Shown: one piece after another, positions 26,233-35,513 of the stretch
Layout of the letters: the number at the start of each line of letters is the position of its first letter
Position numbering within the stretch: the first letter of the stretch is position 1
NCBI GenBank assembly: GCA_900546485.1
Contig: URDK01000003.1
Coordinates: 1 to 64,000, forward strand
DNA: 64,000 bases
Source of the DNA: an uncultured Eubacteriales bacterium
Lineage (GTDB): Bacteria; Bacillota; Clostridia; Oscillospirales; Oscillospiraceae
Reading direction: 5' to 3'
The notes under the pieces: model-generated
The model's input: the letters and a program-made list of their open reading frames with translations, nothing else
Databases searched by the model: none
What the model was told of the DNA's origin: nothing
Made by a program: the position numbers and the translations under genes

Positions 26233-27399
26233 TCAGTCTATACCAAACTCGGCAAATACGGCTTCCGTATCCGCTCCCACATCTCCCGTCGGAGTATGCT
26301 GCATCGGGCCGCAGCCCTCGAATCTCATAGGCGGCTTTGCAACTGTGACCTCCTTGCCGGAATCATAGACATGGGCAACAACGTGGTCATTTATTATCGC
26401 CGGTACACAATTGTGATTATCGCGCATATGACCAAGGACGGTATATACTATGTCCTCATCATCCAAAGCACGGCATATCTCGTCGGCGGTCAGCTCAGCT
26501 GCATGCTTTTCCAGCGCCAGTATGGCATTTTTCCGGTTTTCCGGCACGACCGTTGCCGCCCTGGAATTGTATCGCGGATCGTCTATGAGTTCATAGGCCC
26601 TGAAAGCCCTGCACAATCCTGGCCAATACTTGCTGTACTTTTCCAAAGTCGTGAGTACCCACAGGTTGTCCTTTGTTCTGTACGGAGTCCCGCCGGGACT
26701 TCCCTCATATCTGCCTCTCGGCCAGCGATAGCCGTACTGCGTAGCCGAGCTGAGCGGAGAAAAGGTCCATATTGCCGTACCATACAGGGAAATTCCAACA
26801 GATGTCCCCCTACCGGTTTTCTCCCGCTGATAAAGAGCCATTCCCACGCCCCCGGCTAGCTCGGTTCCCACTATTGAATCCCCGGCGCCGACGGGAACAT
26901 ATACGGGATAGCTGCCCGGAGCGTCCACCATCATATCCTGCAAAAAACCGCTCTCAGCCCAGAAGCTGACCGTATCGAACCCCGGTCTGTTTACCCTTGA
27001 GCCCCGTTCCCCGTATCCGGTTATCGAAGCATATATCAGACGCGGGAACTCCTCCTTAAGCGTTGCATAGTCCAAGCTCATCATTTTGAGAGCCGCGGGC
27101 CGATAATTGGTCACAAACACGTCTGCCTTTGAAAGCAGCTTTCTCATGCGCAGCTGGTCTGCCTCGTCACGCAGATTCAGCTGCACAAATTTTTTCCCTG
27201 AATTCACAGTTTCAAAGACTATATTCTCGTCAGCTTCGGCCGGAACACCGAAAACTTCACCGAACCTTCTGTAATTGTCACCTTTTCCCGTTTCCACCTT
27301 GATTACTTCGGCCCCGTATTCAGCCAGCACCTTGCCGCAGGCAGAACCCGACACCAACATGGAAAGCTCAATCACAACGACTCCTTCAAGCGGTCGCAT
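26233..27399 (-). CDS. CaiB/BaiF family (class III) CoA-transferase
   Basis: 388 residues, whole-length class III CoA-transferase. Seen: ELSMLVSGSACGKVLAEYGAEVIKVE at the N-terminus (the Rossmann-like start, described here as residues 11-36), ADVFVTNYRPAALKMM near residue 92, and the expected catalytic Asp at D142 in PGFDTVSF. The family moves CoA between carboxylic acids. It ends 173 bases from the enoate reductase gene, in the same direction. It is the most diverged of the four paralogues in the cluster. RBS GGGGGGA before the ATG. Confidence 0.92.
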   Translation of the reverse strand: MRPLEGVVVIELSMLVSGSACGKVLAEYGAEVIKVETGKGDNYRRFGEVFGVPAEADENIVFETVNSGKKFVQLNLRDEADQLRMRKLLSKADVFVTNYRPAALKMMSLDYATLKEEFPRLIYASITGYGERGSRVNRPGFDTVSFWAESGFLQDMMVDAPGSYPVYVPVGAGDSIVGTELAGGVGMALYQREKTGRGTSVGISLYGTAIWTFSPLSSATQYGYRWPRGRYEGSPGGTPYRTKDNLWVLTTLEKYSKYWPGLCRAFRAYELIDDPRYNSRAATVVPENRKNAILALEKHAAELTADEICRALDDEDIVYTVLGHMRDNHNCVPAIINDHVVAHVYDSGKEVTVAKPPMRFEGCGPMQHTPTGDVGADTEAVFAEFGID

Positions 27400-27704
27400 C
27401 CGTATCCCCCCAAGTATAATAACTACAAGCTGTGTGCAGATTATTCGTCGTTATAATATTATATTCTGCTTCAATCTTGTTTTCACCGTTCAAAATAGTT
27501 AAAAATGGAACACTGTGTCACGAAGTATTTGTACCTATTTGCTTTGACACGATCTTTGTTAATGGTTAAACCATACACTATCATGACTTCATATGGCAAT
27601 CCCTTTTGTATAACATGACGTTGCTGAGCGCCAAGCGAAAACGTTAAAATTATATCCAGCAAAGCATATACACAATAACACAGTACCGGGAAGGGCTTGA
27701 TTGA
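27400..27704. other. Divergent intergenic region with palindromic site
   Basis: AT-rich, non-coding, between the leftward CoA-transferase and the rightward crotonase gene. Contains TTGACA at 27544-27549 and the inverted repeat ATGGTT-A-AACCAT at 27562-27574, which would overlap a -10 (TTAAAC, 27566-27571) and could be an operator for the rightward unit. Several TATAAT-like boxes near 27450-27462 could serve the leftward gene. No coding potential seen. Confidence 0.5.
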
Positions 27705-28496
27705 GTGAATTACGAAGAATTTCTGAGCTTTCATCAGCAGGGGCGCGTCGGTGTTGTCAGGCTTTCCAGGCCATCGAAGCTGAACACCATGAGCGCACCG
27801 TTTTACGAAGCAATGATAGCGCTTCAACAGGAAGAAATTGTAGGTAACACGGAGCTGCGGGCAATAGCAATGCTGGCTGATGGAAAACACTTTTCTGCAG
27901 GAATCGACCTGAACTACGCAAAAGCGGTTATTGGCACTCGTGGCAGAAGCCTGTATGGGATTTACCACTGGCGCCAGGCATACCATTTTTGGCATGAGTG
28001 CAATCTTCCTGTGGTAGTGGGCATACAGGGTGCCTGCATGGGAACTGCCATAGAGCTTGTGAGCTCCTGCGATATCCGAATCGCGGCTGAAAACGCCCGG
28101 TTTTCTCTCAGAGAGGTGGATGTCGGCATCAGCACGGATCTCGGAGGCACGTCAAGACTCACCAAGCTTATTGGACCCGGAATGACCAAGTTTTTGGCCA
28201 TGACCTGCGAAGACATCGACGCCGCCGAGGCACAGCGTATAGGCCTTGTCGAGCGCGTCGTACCGCTCGAGGAGCTTGAGGCCGTTACAATGCATTACGC
28301 CGAGTTATTGGCGGACAAGCCTCCCATTGCAGTACAGATGTGTAAGAAATGCATTAACATTGCCATGGACTCGAGCCTCTCGACCGGCCTCATAGCTGAG
28401 GAAATACAGGGAATATACACCGCTTCAACCCGGGACAAGGCTGAAGCATCAGCTGCAATGCTTGAAAAAAGGAAGGGCGAATACCACTGCGAATAA
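27705..28496 (+). CDS. Enoyl-CoA hydratase/isomerase family protein, dienoyl-CoA isomerase-like
   Basis: 263 residues, crotonase fold. The oxyanion-hole regions are ADGKHFSAGIDLNY near residue 58 and QGACMGTAIELVSSCDIR near residue 107. The active-site segment EVDVGISTDLGG near residue 137 closely follows the pattern of delta3,5-delta2,4-dienoyl-CoA isomerase (ECH1: Glu, then Asp eight residues on), rather than the two glutamates of classical hydratases. Starts at a GTG (27705). Co-directional with the flavodoxin-fold reductase 30 bases on. Confidence 0.88.
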   Translation: MNYEEFLSFHQQGRVGVVRLSRPSKLNTMSAPFYEAMIALQQEEIVGNTELRAIAMLADGKHFSAGIDLNYAKAVIGTRGRSLYGIYHWRQAYHFWHECNLPVVVGIQGACMGTAIELVSSCDIRIAAENARFSLREVDVGISTDLGGTSRLTKLIGPGMTKFLAMTCEDIDAAEAQRIGLVERVVPLEELEAVTMHYAELLADKPPIAVQMCKKCINIAMDSSLSTGLIAEEIQGIYTASTRDKAEASAAMLEKRKGEYHCE

Positions 28497-28526
28497 ACCT
28501 AACCACTTTTACATGGGGGCATAAAA

Positions 28527-29288
28527 ATGAAAATACTCATAATCAACGGCAGTCCAAAAGACGAAAGGAGCAACTCGCTCAAACTGACCAAGGCCTTTGT
28601 GGAAGGCATTCAGGCTGAATGCAATGCAGAGGTGGAATACATAAGCGTAAGCAAACTGCACATTGAAAAATGCATCGGATGTCTTAATTGCTGGAAAAAG
28701 ACCATAGGCCGATGCTTCCAGAACGACGACATGTCCGCCGCCATCGACAAAATGGTAGCCGCTGATGTCATCATTTGGAGTTTCCCGCTATATTACTACT
28801 CACTGCCCGGCTCGCTGAAAATTTTCATTGACAGGCAGGTCCCTACTATGAAGCCCGTCATGCAGGAGCGCACCGACGGCAAGGGCAATGGAAAGCATGC
28901 GTCCCGCTATGACCTGTCCCATCAGCGGAACGTGCTCATTTCCACCTGCGGCTTCTGTTCCTACAAGGGAAACTACGACGCCGTCAAGGCCCAGTTCGAC
29001 CTGATGCTCGGTGTGGACAACTACACCTATCTGTTCTGCGGTCAAGGCGAGATGTTCCCGGTGCCTTTCCTCAAGGACCGTGTAGACGAGTATCTGGGTT
29101 ATGTCAGGCAGGCCGGAGTTGAATACGCAAAATACGGCTGCATCCTTCCCGCCACCCGCGAAAAGACGGACGAGCTCCTGCTGCCAAAACAAAAGTTCGA
29201 GGAAATGGCTGATTCCTATTACGCCCATTGCGCAAAAAAAGCCGCCGAGGCCGCAGCCAAAGCTGCGGAAAATGGCACCAATACATGA
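28527..29288 (+). CDS. NAD(P)H-dependent FMN reductase / iron-sulfur flavoprotein-like
   Basis: 253 residues, flavodoxin-like fold: INGSPKDERSNSLKL (FMN phosphate loop, about residues 6-20), a cysteine patch CIGCLNCWKKTIGRC near residue 50, and FPLYYYSLPGSLKIFIDR near residue 90. Such proteins move electrons from NAD(P)H or ferredoxin to flavin partners, here plausibly the FMN oxidoreductases of the cluster. The C-terminal tail is Ala-rich (KKAAEAAAKAAEN). Follows the crotonase gene; a strong terminator lies just downstream. Confidence 0.85.
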   Translation: MKILIINGSPKDERSNSLKLTKAFVEGIQAECNAEVEYISVSKLHIEKCIGCLNCWKKTIGRCFQNDDMSAAIDKMVAADVIIWSFPLYYYSLPGSLKIFIDRQVPTMKPVMQERTDGKGNGKHASRYDLSHQRNVLISTCGFCSYKGNYDAVKAQFDLMLGVDNYTYLFCGQGEMFPVPFLKDRVDEYLGYVRQAGVEYAKYGCILPATREKTDELLLPKQKFEEMADSYYAHCAKKAAEAAAKAAENGTNT

Positions 29289-29293
29289 ATACA

Positions 29294-29331
29294 AAAACAT
29301 CGGCGGGCCGTATGGCCCGCCGATGTTTTCT
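29294..29331 (+). terminator. Bidirectional terminator
   Basis: Sixteen-base-pair stem (AAAACATCGGCGGGCC with its complement, loop GTAT), T/A-rich on both outer flanks, between the convergent reductase and FMN oxidoreductase genes. Confidence 0.95.
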
Positions 29332-29352
29332 TTGGAATTGATATTATACGTC

Positions 29353-30333
29353 TCAGGCGCTGAACTTGTTGAGGCTCTCCACACATTCCTTCATCATACC
29401 CTCGATTATCTCGCGGCATGTTGGAACATCGTGTATCAGGCCTGCCGTCTGGCCCATGCAAATGGTACCGGTGCCCATAATATCGCCGTTTTCAAAGAAC
29501 ATCTTGCAGGCGGTCTTTCCAGCAACGTCCTCCTGCACGTCCTTGAATTCACAATGCTCCTGTTCCTTGGCATAAACCCGCTTGGCAACTTCGCTCTTGA
29601 ACATACGGGTGGAGTTTGTGAAGGAGCGCAGCAGTATTATCGTATCCATCTCAGTGGCGTTCTCAGCCATATAGTTCTTGACAGCAGGCAGAACGGGGCA
29701 CTCCTGAGACAGCAGGAATCTGGTACCCAGATACACGCCCTCGCCTCCCAGCATGAGAGCGGCGGCCATTTGCCGGCCGGTTCCGATTCCTCCGGCCGCT
29801 ATGACAGGTATGTCCAGCATTTCAACGCAGCGGGGCGTCAGCACCATCGTGGTTATGTCATTTTCTCCGGGATGTCCCGCACACTCGCATCCGTCCGCGA
29901 CCACCATATCCGCTCCTATGGACTGAGCCTTCAGCGCATGCTTGACGGTAGTGCACTTGTGTATGAGCACCATGCCGGCGTCTTTGATGGCCTTGACCAT
30001 ATCCTCCTTCGGAGGTCTGCCAGCGGTCTCCATTACTTTAACGCCTTCCTCACGGCATACGCGTATGTATCCGGCATAGTCCGGCACTACCAGAGAAGGC
30101 ATAAGCGTTAGATTCACGGCAAACGGCTTGCTCGTCTTCTCTTTTACGAGTCGGATCTCCTTGCGCAGGTCTTCGGCGTTCTGGAACGTAGATGAAGATA
30201 TCATTCCAAGGCCACCTGCTTCCGATACGGCGGCGACCAGCTGCGCACGCGCTATCCACTGCATGCAGCCCTGAATTATCGGATATTCGATGCCAAGCAT
30301 CTCAGTGACAGCAGTCTTAATTGTACTTGTCAT
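29353..30333 (-). CDS. Nitronate monooxygenase/FabK-type FMN oxidoreductase
   Basis: 326 residues, FMN-binding TIM barrel: LGIEYPIIQGCMQWIA at residues 13-28, the conserved GHPG near residue 152, and AAGGIGTGRQMAAALMLGGE (FMN phosphate site, near residue 177) then LGTRFL. The family includes 2-nitropropane dioxygenase and the enoyl-ACP reductase FabK. In an acyl-CoA cluster an enoyl-CoA reductase role is plausible. Transcribed leftward beside the broken PucR gene. One of three such proteins here, closest to the one at 45.9 kb. Confidence 0.9.
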   Translation of the reverse strand: MTSTIKTAVTEMLGIEYPIIQGCMQWIARAQLVAAVSEAGGLGMISSSTFQNAEDLRKEIRLVKEKTSKPFAVNLTLMPSLVVPDYAGYIRVCREEGVKVMETAGRPPKEDMVKAIKDAGMVLIHKCTTVKHALKAQSIGADMVVADGCECAGHPGENDITTMVLTPRCVEMLDIPVIAAGGIGTGRQMAAALMLGGEGVYLGTRFLLSQECPVLPAVKNYMAENATEMDTIILLRSFTNSTRMFKSEVAKRVYAKEQEHCEFKDVQEDVAGKTACKMFFENGDIMGTGTICMGQTAGLIHDVPTCREIIEGMMKECVESLNKFSA

Positions 30334-30520
30334 AAGTCATTCCCCCGTTAAATCTTGATTAATCCACACAGCCCTCTCACCTGAACACGGCAATCGACTG
30401 ATGAACCCTACAAGCTCAGAATATGTCAGCCAATTCACAAAATCAACGTAGCCTTTACCGAAAAGAGCCTCGAAAGCGGCGTTTCAAACTGTGCGTTTTA
30501 TACCGCCCAAGCGAAGAGCA

Positions 30521-32144
30521 TTATTCCATAAGCCTTATTTTTTCAGCGCTCGAAGAAACCGGCGCAATTTTGGTCTCACCGTCCAGCCGCAGTCTTCCGA
30601 TCATCTCCAGAATTTTGAATGAGATCATAAGGCGCAGCCTTACATCGGGGTCATCAAGGTCGATCTCAAGCATGTCCTGTATTTTGCGCAACCTGTAAAT
30701 TATGCTGTTTCTGTGCATATGAGCTTTTTTGGCCGTGAGCGATATATTTCTTTCAGAGCTGATGTAATAGTACAGAAGCTGAAGGTTGCTGTATGCTCCT
30801 CCCGCCTCGCCGGACAAACTGTCCAGGTACTGGACATATACATCCTCCAGATTGAATTTTTTCCTGTAACACATGAGCATGTCGTTAATGCAATACTCAG
30901 AGTAGTGATACTCGTTCGTATTAGGAGACAGATTGCTTCCTATGGACAGCGCCGTCTCAGCCTGCAAAAAAAGCCGTGCCCAGTTTGTGTATACTTGTAA
31001 ACAGCAAACTTACGCCTATTCTTCCCTGACTGGAGCTTATGATCTCCATCATTTCCTGCCATTGGTCCATGAAGCTTATCTGCTCCTTGGTGCCGAAGTT
31101 ATGCCAGTCCTTCAAAAGCACCAACACCGAGTTGTTGTACTGAAACACACCATAGTTGGGCACACAGCACCACGATCTCAGCTGCATTGCAAGGTGGCTG
31201 GCCTTCAGCGTGTGGCCTGAATCCAAAACTATGTATCCGAGCCTGAACGCTCCGCTGGTCGGAATTCTCAGGCCCCTGCATCTGTCATTTACAAATTCTT
31301 CGCTCGCATCCCGGCTGTTGATGAGGTCATCAAGCATCTGCTGGCGTTTGGGCATGCTGTGTTCATAAAAGCCGCTGGTCTTATAGTACTTATCTAACTG
31401 CTCAGTCAACAGCAGGAACATCTGCTGTTCCAGCAGAGACGGCACATGATCGAAAAAATAGCATGCCACGAATGAAAAGAACGAACCGTTTTCGTGATAT
31501 GAGCGAAGCATGACGGGGCAGCCGCATATATTCGGAGGATTGACCAAAACCGGCCTGAGGTATTTCTCCCCATCGTCAAAATAACCCATTTCGGCCATAC
31601 GGTCCAGAGAACGCTTGTCATAAAACTTCTGCTGTATCAGCCCATCTACATATTCATTGTCTTCAACTCTCTTGTGGGTCGACGCAATTATATTATAGGC
31701 GGAATCCACCATCAGGAACGCGCTTCCCGGGAACATCCTGCGGGCGACTTCTATTATTGGTTCATAGCCACTGTCCTTGATAACGGCACGCTCAAGCTGA
31801 CGGTCTATGTCTTCAATAAAGGCAAACAGTTTCATAAGATGGTTGATGGCGTCATTGATCTCACAGTTTTCGTCTAAGACTATTGCATTTACAAACTGCC
31901 TGTATCTTTCCACCTGCTGTACTTTTGCCTTGAAAACAAAACAATGGTCCTTGAACTTAGCTTTGGGAAGCTTGCATAGCGTCTTGGTTGCACCTACATA
32001 GAGAATATCATCTGAGAGCTCAATGCTCGTGTCAGTCGGAAGCATTTGAATGCAGCGGAACTGGAAGGGCCTGTCCTGTGCCAGCAGAAGCTCTCCGCCA
32101 AAGCTAGCCATACTTTCGGAAATCAGCTCTATGGGTAATAACAT
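30521..32144 (-). pseudogene. PucR family transcriptional regulator split by a frameshift
   Basis: Two adjacent reading frames together match the intact paralogue at 40.9 kb over its whole length. The first (32144 to about 30957) covers the N-terminal sensing part and ends ...LGTAFFAG. The second (from about 30967 to 30521) holds the PucR-type C-terminal helix-turn-helix (ERNISLTAKKAHMHRNSIIY). They join at a run of seven A on the + strand (30966-30972). Removing one base restores LGTAFLQAETALSIG, which aligns with the paralogue. It is therefore a broken gene, a phase-variable gene, a slippage site or a sequencing error. AGGGAG before the ATG at 32144. Confidence 0.85.
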
Positions 32145-32210
32145 AGTCACTCTCCCTGCACTATGGTGGTGCTTAAAGCGCGGTTAATATCCGCATCGGT
32201 CGATTGAGTG

Positions 32211-32238
32211 AACAGGGACACCGGACGGTGTCCCTGTT
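32211..32238. other. Hairpin downstream of the CoA-transferase gene
   Basis: AACAGGGACACCG with its complement CGGTGTCCCTGTT, separated by two bases, between the CoA-transferase stop (32259) and the regulator start. No U tract on either side; possible weak terminator or processing site. Confidence 0.5.
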
Positions 32239-32258
32239 GATGCTGCTTTATCCAGTGT

Positions 32259-33434
32259 TTATTTGCTAAACTCCTTGATGAGCGCCTCATTGTCTTCACC
32301 GAGCGCCCGGTGTCTCTCGTAGAGGTCCTGAACCCCCTGACTGTCAAAATAGATGGGCATCTGGGACAGATACACGCTCTTGCCCGACGGATACGTATGC
32401 TCGGCCAAATATCCGTTCAGAACATTCTGCTCAAGCTGCTCTCCCTCATATTTGTCCTTGAACTTTGCCAGGATGCAGCTGGGCACGTCATGGGCCTTGA
32501 GTATATCAAATATTTCCTGAGCAGTGCGCTGCTTGGCGCGCTCCATGACTATCTCCACCAGCTCCTTGCGGTTTTCCGGAACCAGAGCAGCTACACGGGT
32601 ATTGTACTTGGGGTTGTCCTTTATGTCCTCGAGGCCAAATGCCTCGACGAAAGCATTCCAGAACTTGTCATATTCATTTACGAACAGGAACACATTCCTG
32701 CCGTCCTTGCATGTATAGGCCTGCCCCATAGGCCCGGAGTTTCCGGGGTTGCGCGGCCACTCATAACCATACTGAGTGGCGCAGGAAACTGCGCTGGTAA
32801 CCCAGTTGCCGGAACCGTACAGGGAACACATGACGTAGTCGCCCTTTCCAGTGAGCTCGCGGGCATGCAGGGCAGCAAGCGTGCCAACGGCAAGCATTGT
32901 GCCTGTCGTAAGATCGCCCATTCCTGTGGGCGAATATATAGGCGGAGTATTCTCGTCCATGCGTAGGTCCGTAAGTATGCCGTTCATTCCGAAAAACGAA
33001 ATAGCATCAATGCCCGGCATGCCGCTCATCGGGCCGTCCTTGCCCCAGCCGGTGGCGTGCGCCATAACGATATGCGGGAACTTCTCTTTTATCGTTTCCC
33101 AATCAAGACCAAGCTTCTTCAGGCCCTTTTCACGGGTACTGGTCAGAAAAACATCCGCCTTCTCAAGCATGTTATATACGATTTCACGATTTTCCGGCTG
33201 AGTCAAATCGAGAGCGAGGCACTCCTTGCCTCCATTATACATGTCGTGTATGGGGTTTTCCTCTGCGGTAATGGGCATGTGATATGCCATTCCAAAATAC
33301 CTGCATGCGTCGCCTTTGGGAGGAGTCTCTATTCTTATAACTCTTGCTCCAAGCGAACGTAAAAATCTGCCGGTGGTAGTGGCTGCCCAGTAGGTGGTGA
33401 GCTCAACAACAGTAATGTCCTGAAGAGGTTTCAT
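32259..33434 (-). CDS. CaiB/BaiF family CoA-transferase (module A)
   Basis: 391 residues, full class III CoA-transferase, with ELTTYWAATTTGRFLRSLGA at residues 11-30, ADVFLTST near residue 93 and the expected catalytic Asp D143 in PGIDAISFF. By eye about half of its residues match the module B copy at 42.6 kb. Starts after an AAGGAG site. It lies between the regulator and the divergent CoA-ligase gene, which suggests it exchanges CoA onto the same acid substrate after initial ATP-driven activation. Confidence 0.93.
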   Translation of the reverse strand: MKPLQDITVVELTTYWAATTTGRFLRSLGARVIRIETPPKGDACRYFGMAYHMPITAEENPIHDMYNGGKECLALDLTQPENREIVYNMLEKADVFLTSTREKGLKKLGLDWETIKEKFPHIVMAHATGWGKDGPMSGMPGIDAISFFGMNGILTDLRMDENTPPIYSPTGMGDLTTGTMLAVGTLAALHARELTGKGDYVMCSLYGSGNWVTSAVSCATQYGYEWPRNPGNSGPMGQAYTCKDGRNVFLFVNEYDKFWNAFVEAFGLEDIKDNPKYNTRVAALVPENRKELVEIVMERAKQRTAQEIFDILKAHDVPSCILAKFKDKYEGEQLEQNVLNGYLAEHTYPSGKSVYLSQMPIYFDSQGVQDLYERHRALGEDNEALIKEFSK

Positions 33435-33914
33435 CTCGGGTCTCCTTTTCTATAATAGTTGCGCCAGTTTTACATACACAAAACCTATGTAATTCCGGCG
33501 CATTTTTCCTTTATTAGGGCACATAAAACCAAGCAAAACACTCGTTCAAAACCTCTGGTAATTCATGCACATTGTTTGAAAGCAAGTATGTGCACTGTGC
33601 CCAAATAATCGGCAAATCCAGCACTCCAAGCCTCTTTTTCACCGCTTTGTGACTATTATAACAACTGCTTGACAAAAAGTTCACGTTATTTGATACAAAT
33701 TTTCATTTACTCATACGGCTCTGGATTGTGCACAGGCTACACTGCTTTTCCGTTATATAGCAAAGCATGCATCACTGTGCCCAAACTTCCCCCTTCGGGC
33801 CATGTCGAAAATTCGTATAGTTAGATGGAGACTCTGCTACCTGCTGATCCTATAATGAAGATAGACAATTAATTAACGATGCGCGGCATCGGTTCAGAAA
33901 TCAGGAGGGACAGC
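33435..33914. promoter_or_regulatory. 480-base divergent regulatory region (module A)
   Basis: Non-coding, AT-rich, between the leftward CoA-transferase and the rightward CoA-ligase. Contains TGTGCCCAAAT at 33596-33606, TGTGCCCAAAC at 33776-33786 and ATTGTGCACAG at 33725-33735. The same motifs appear in the equivalent module B region (44014, 43884) and the first also upstream of the enoate reductase (26151). They are candidate operators for the PucR regulators. An AGGAGGG site for the ligase begins near 33902. Confidence 0.55.
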
Positions 33915-35459
33915 ATGGAAAATATTAGCCGTTTCAGAAAAGGCACCGGCGTCGGCCAGATTCTGGATGATTCTATCAGCCGCTGCCCGGACCGGGAAGC
34001 CATTGTGTATGGACACTGGCGCATAACATATCGCGAGCTTGGAAAACTGATCAATCAAACCGCTCACTATCTGCGTCGACTCGGCGTTCAAAAGGGCGAC
34101 CGCGTCGCGGTCATTTCCCGTAACTGCCCGGAATTTATCATCGCCGACATGGCCGTACTTAAGCTGGGAGCCATATCTGTCAAATTCAATTGGCGCCTCA
34201 CTCCTGAAGAAATGGAGTATCTCATTGATCTGAACGACGTCCGCTGGGCTTTTTTCCGAGCTGAAAACCCGGAATGGGGAAAGAGGCTCATCTCTCATTA
34301 CAGGGGGAAAGTCAGTTTTATCGATCTCGAGGAGGTAAACGGCCGCTCCGCACTCTACTCCCTGGTATCGGATGAATCAGACAGTCCGATCGAAGTTGGG
34401 GTAGAATTGGATGACGTAGCCTTCCATATGCATACCAGCGGAACAACTGGGCGTCCAAAATGTGTTGTATATTCTACCGGTGGATATTTGAACGAGCTGG
34501 AGAGCATGCTGCAATGCCTGGTATTTGAAGATGGACAAGTTTATCAATACATATCGCAGCTCTTCCATTCCGCAAGTACGGGAGCCTATCTGACTCTTGC
34601 AACTGGCGGCAAGCTTATAATAATGCCGCGTTTCGAGGTTAAGGAATATGTCAGCAGTCTTGAGCGTGAGCGCGTCAACGCCATCGGCGTGATACCGATG
34701 GTGCTCAAGGGGATCCTTGATGAAGCAGAGCGCGGGAAGTATGACCTTAGTTCTCTGCATGTCATAAACTATTCAACCTGTCCCATGTCCCCCTCCCTGC
34801 TGCGCCGTGCGCTTTCAAAACTTAACTGCCGCTTTTATCAGTCATACGGCATGACGGAAATGTCCAGTGTTGTGACCGCCCTGCTGGCCGAAGACCACTA
34901 CTCCGACAACGGAGCTCATCTTCTCTCGGTTGGCCGCCCCATCCCCGGGGCTGAGGTGAGAATAGTCCGTGAAGACGGCAGCGATTGCAGCGTGGGCGAG
35001 GCCGGCGAGATTTTGGTCAAGGGCCGTGGCATGATGGTCGAATACTATCAGCAGCCTGACGCAACTGAAAAGGCGTTTTCTAACGGCTGGTATTGCACCA
35101 AGGATGTAGGCTATCTTGATGAAAAGGGCTTTTTATTCCTTCGCGGTCGCAAAGACTCGCTGATAATTTCGGGTGGGGAAAATATCTATCCGGAAGAAGT
35201 GACGAATGTCATTCTGAAAATGCCTGAGGTCGCGGAAGCCGCTGTATATGGTGTCCCTGACCCGAAATGGGGAGAGCATGTAAAAGCAAGCGTAGTCCTG
35301 ACGCCTGGCGCAAATGTGAGCGCCGATGAACTCAAAGCCTTCTGCAAGGCAAATATGCCTTCATTCAGGGTTCCGAGAGAAATAGAAATACTTGAGAGTC
35401 TTCCGAAGAACGCCACCGGTAAGGTGCTCATATCCGAGCTCCAGGGCAGAACAAAATGA
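33915..35459 (+). CDS. Class I adenylate-forming acid-CoA ligase (module A)
   Basis: 514 residues from the ATG at 33915, which follows AGGAGGG. ANL superfamily: P-loop HTSGTTGRPKCVVY near residue 174, YGMTEMSS near residue 315, GRKDSLIISGGENIYPEEV near residue 415, and the C-terminal catalytic lysine in PKNATGKVLISEL near residue 500. Activates a carboxylic acid through an acyl-adenylate to an acyl-CoA, costing ATP to AMP. Related in type to CaiC and BaiB. Same length as the module B copy. Confidence 0.92.
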   Translation: MENISRFRKGTGVGQILDDSISRCPDREAIVYGHWRITYRELGKLINQTAHYLRRLGVQKGDRVAVISRNCPEFIIADMAVLKLGAISVKFNWRLTPEEMEYLIDLNDVRWAFFRAENPEWGKRLISHYRGKVSFIDLEEVNGRSALYSLVSDESDSPIEVGVELDDVAFHMHTSGTTGRPKCVVYSTGGYLNELESMLQCLVFEDGQVYQYISQLFHSASTGAYLTLATGGKLIIMPRFEVKEYVSSLERERVNAIGVIPMVLKGILDEAERGKYDLSSLHVINYSTCPMSPSLLRRALSKLNCRFYQSYGMTEMSSVVTALLAEDHYSDNGAHLLSVGRPIPGAEVRIVREDGSDCSVGEAGEILVKGRGMMVEYYQQPDATEKAFSNGWYCTKDVGYLDEKGFLFLRGRKDSLIISGGENIYPEEVTNVILKMPEVAEAAVYGVPDPKWGEHVKASVVLTPGANVSADELKAFCKANMPSFRVPREIEILESLPKNATGKVLISELQGRTK

Positions 35460-35461
35460 AT

Positions 35462-35499
35462 AAAAAAGATAGAGAGCGGACAGCAGCTGTCCGCTCTCT
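35462..35499. terminator. Bidirectional terminator
   Basis: AGAGAGCGGACAGC / GCTGTCCGCTCTCT stem between convergent genes. The - strand read continues into a run of six T (35462-35467 as A), and the + strand into AATATTTATT. Confidence 0.85.
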
Positions 35500-35513
35500 A
35501 ATATTTATTGATG

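Noticed and set aside
30521..32144. Two separate regulator genes
   Set aside because: Neither half is a complete PucR protein, and together they align with the intact paralogue across a homopolymer run.
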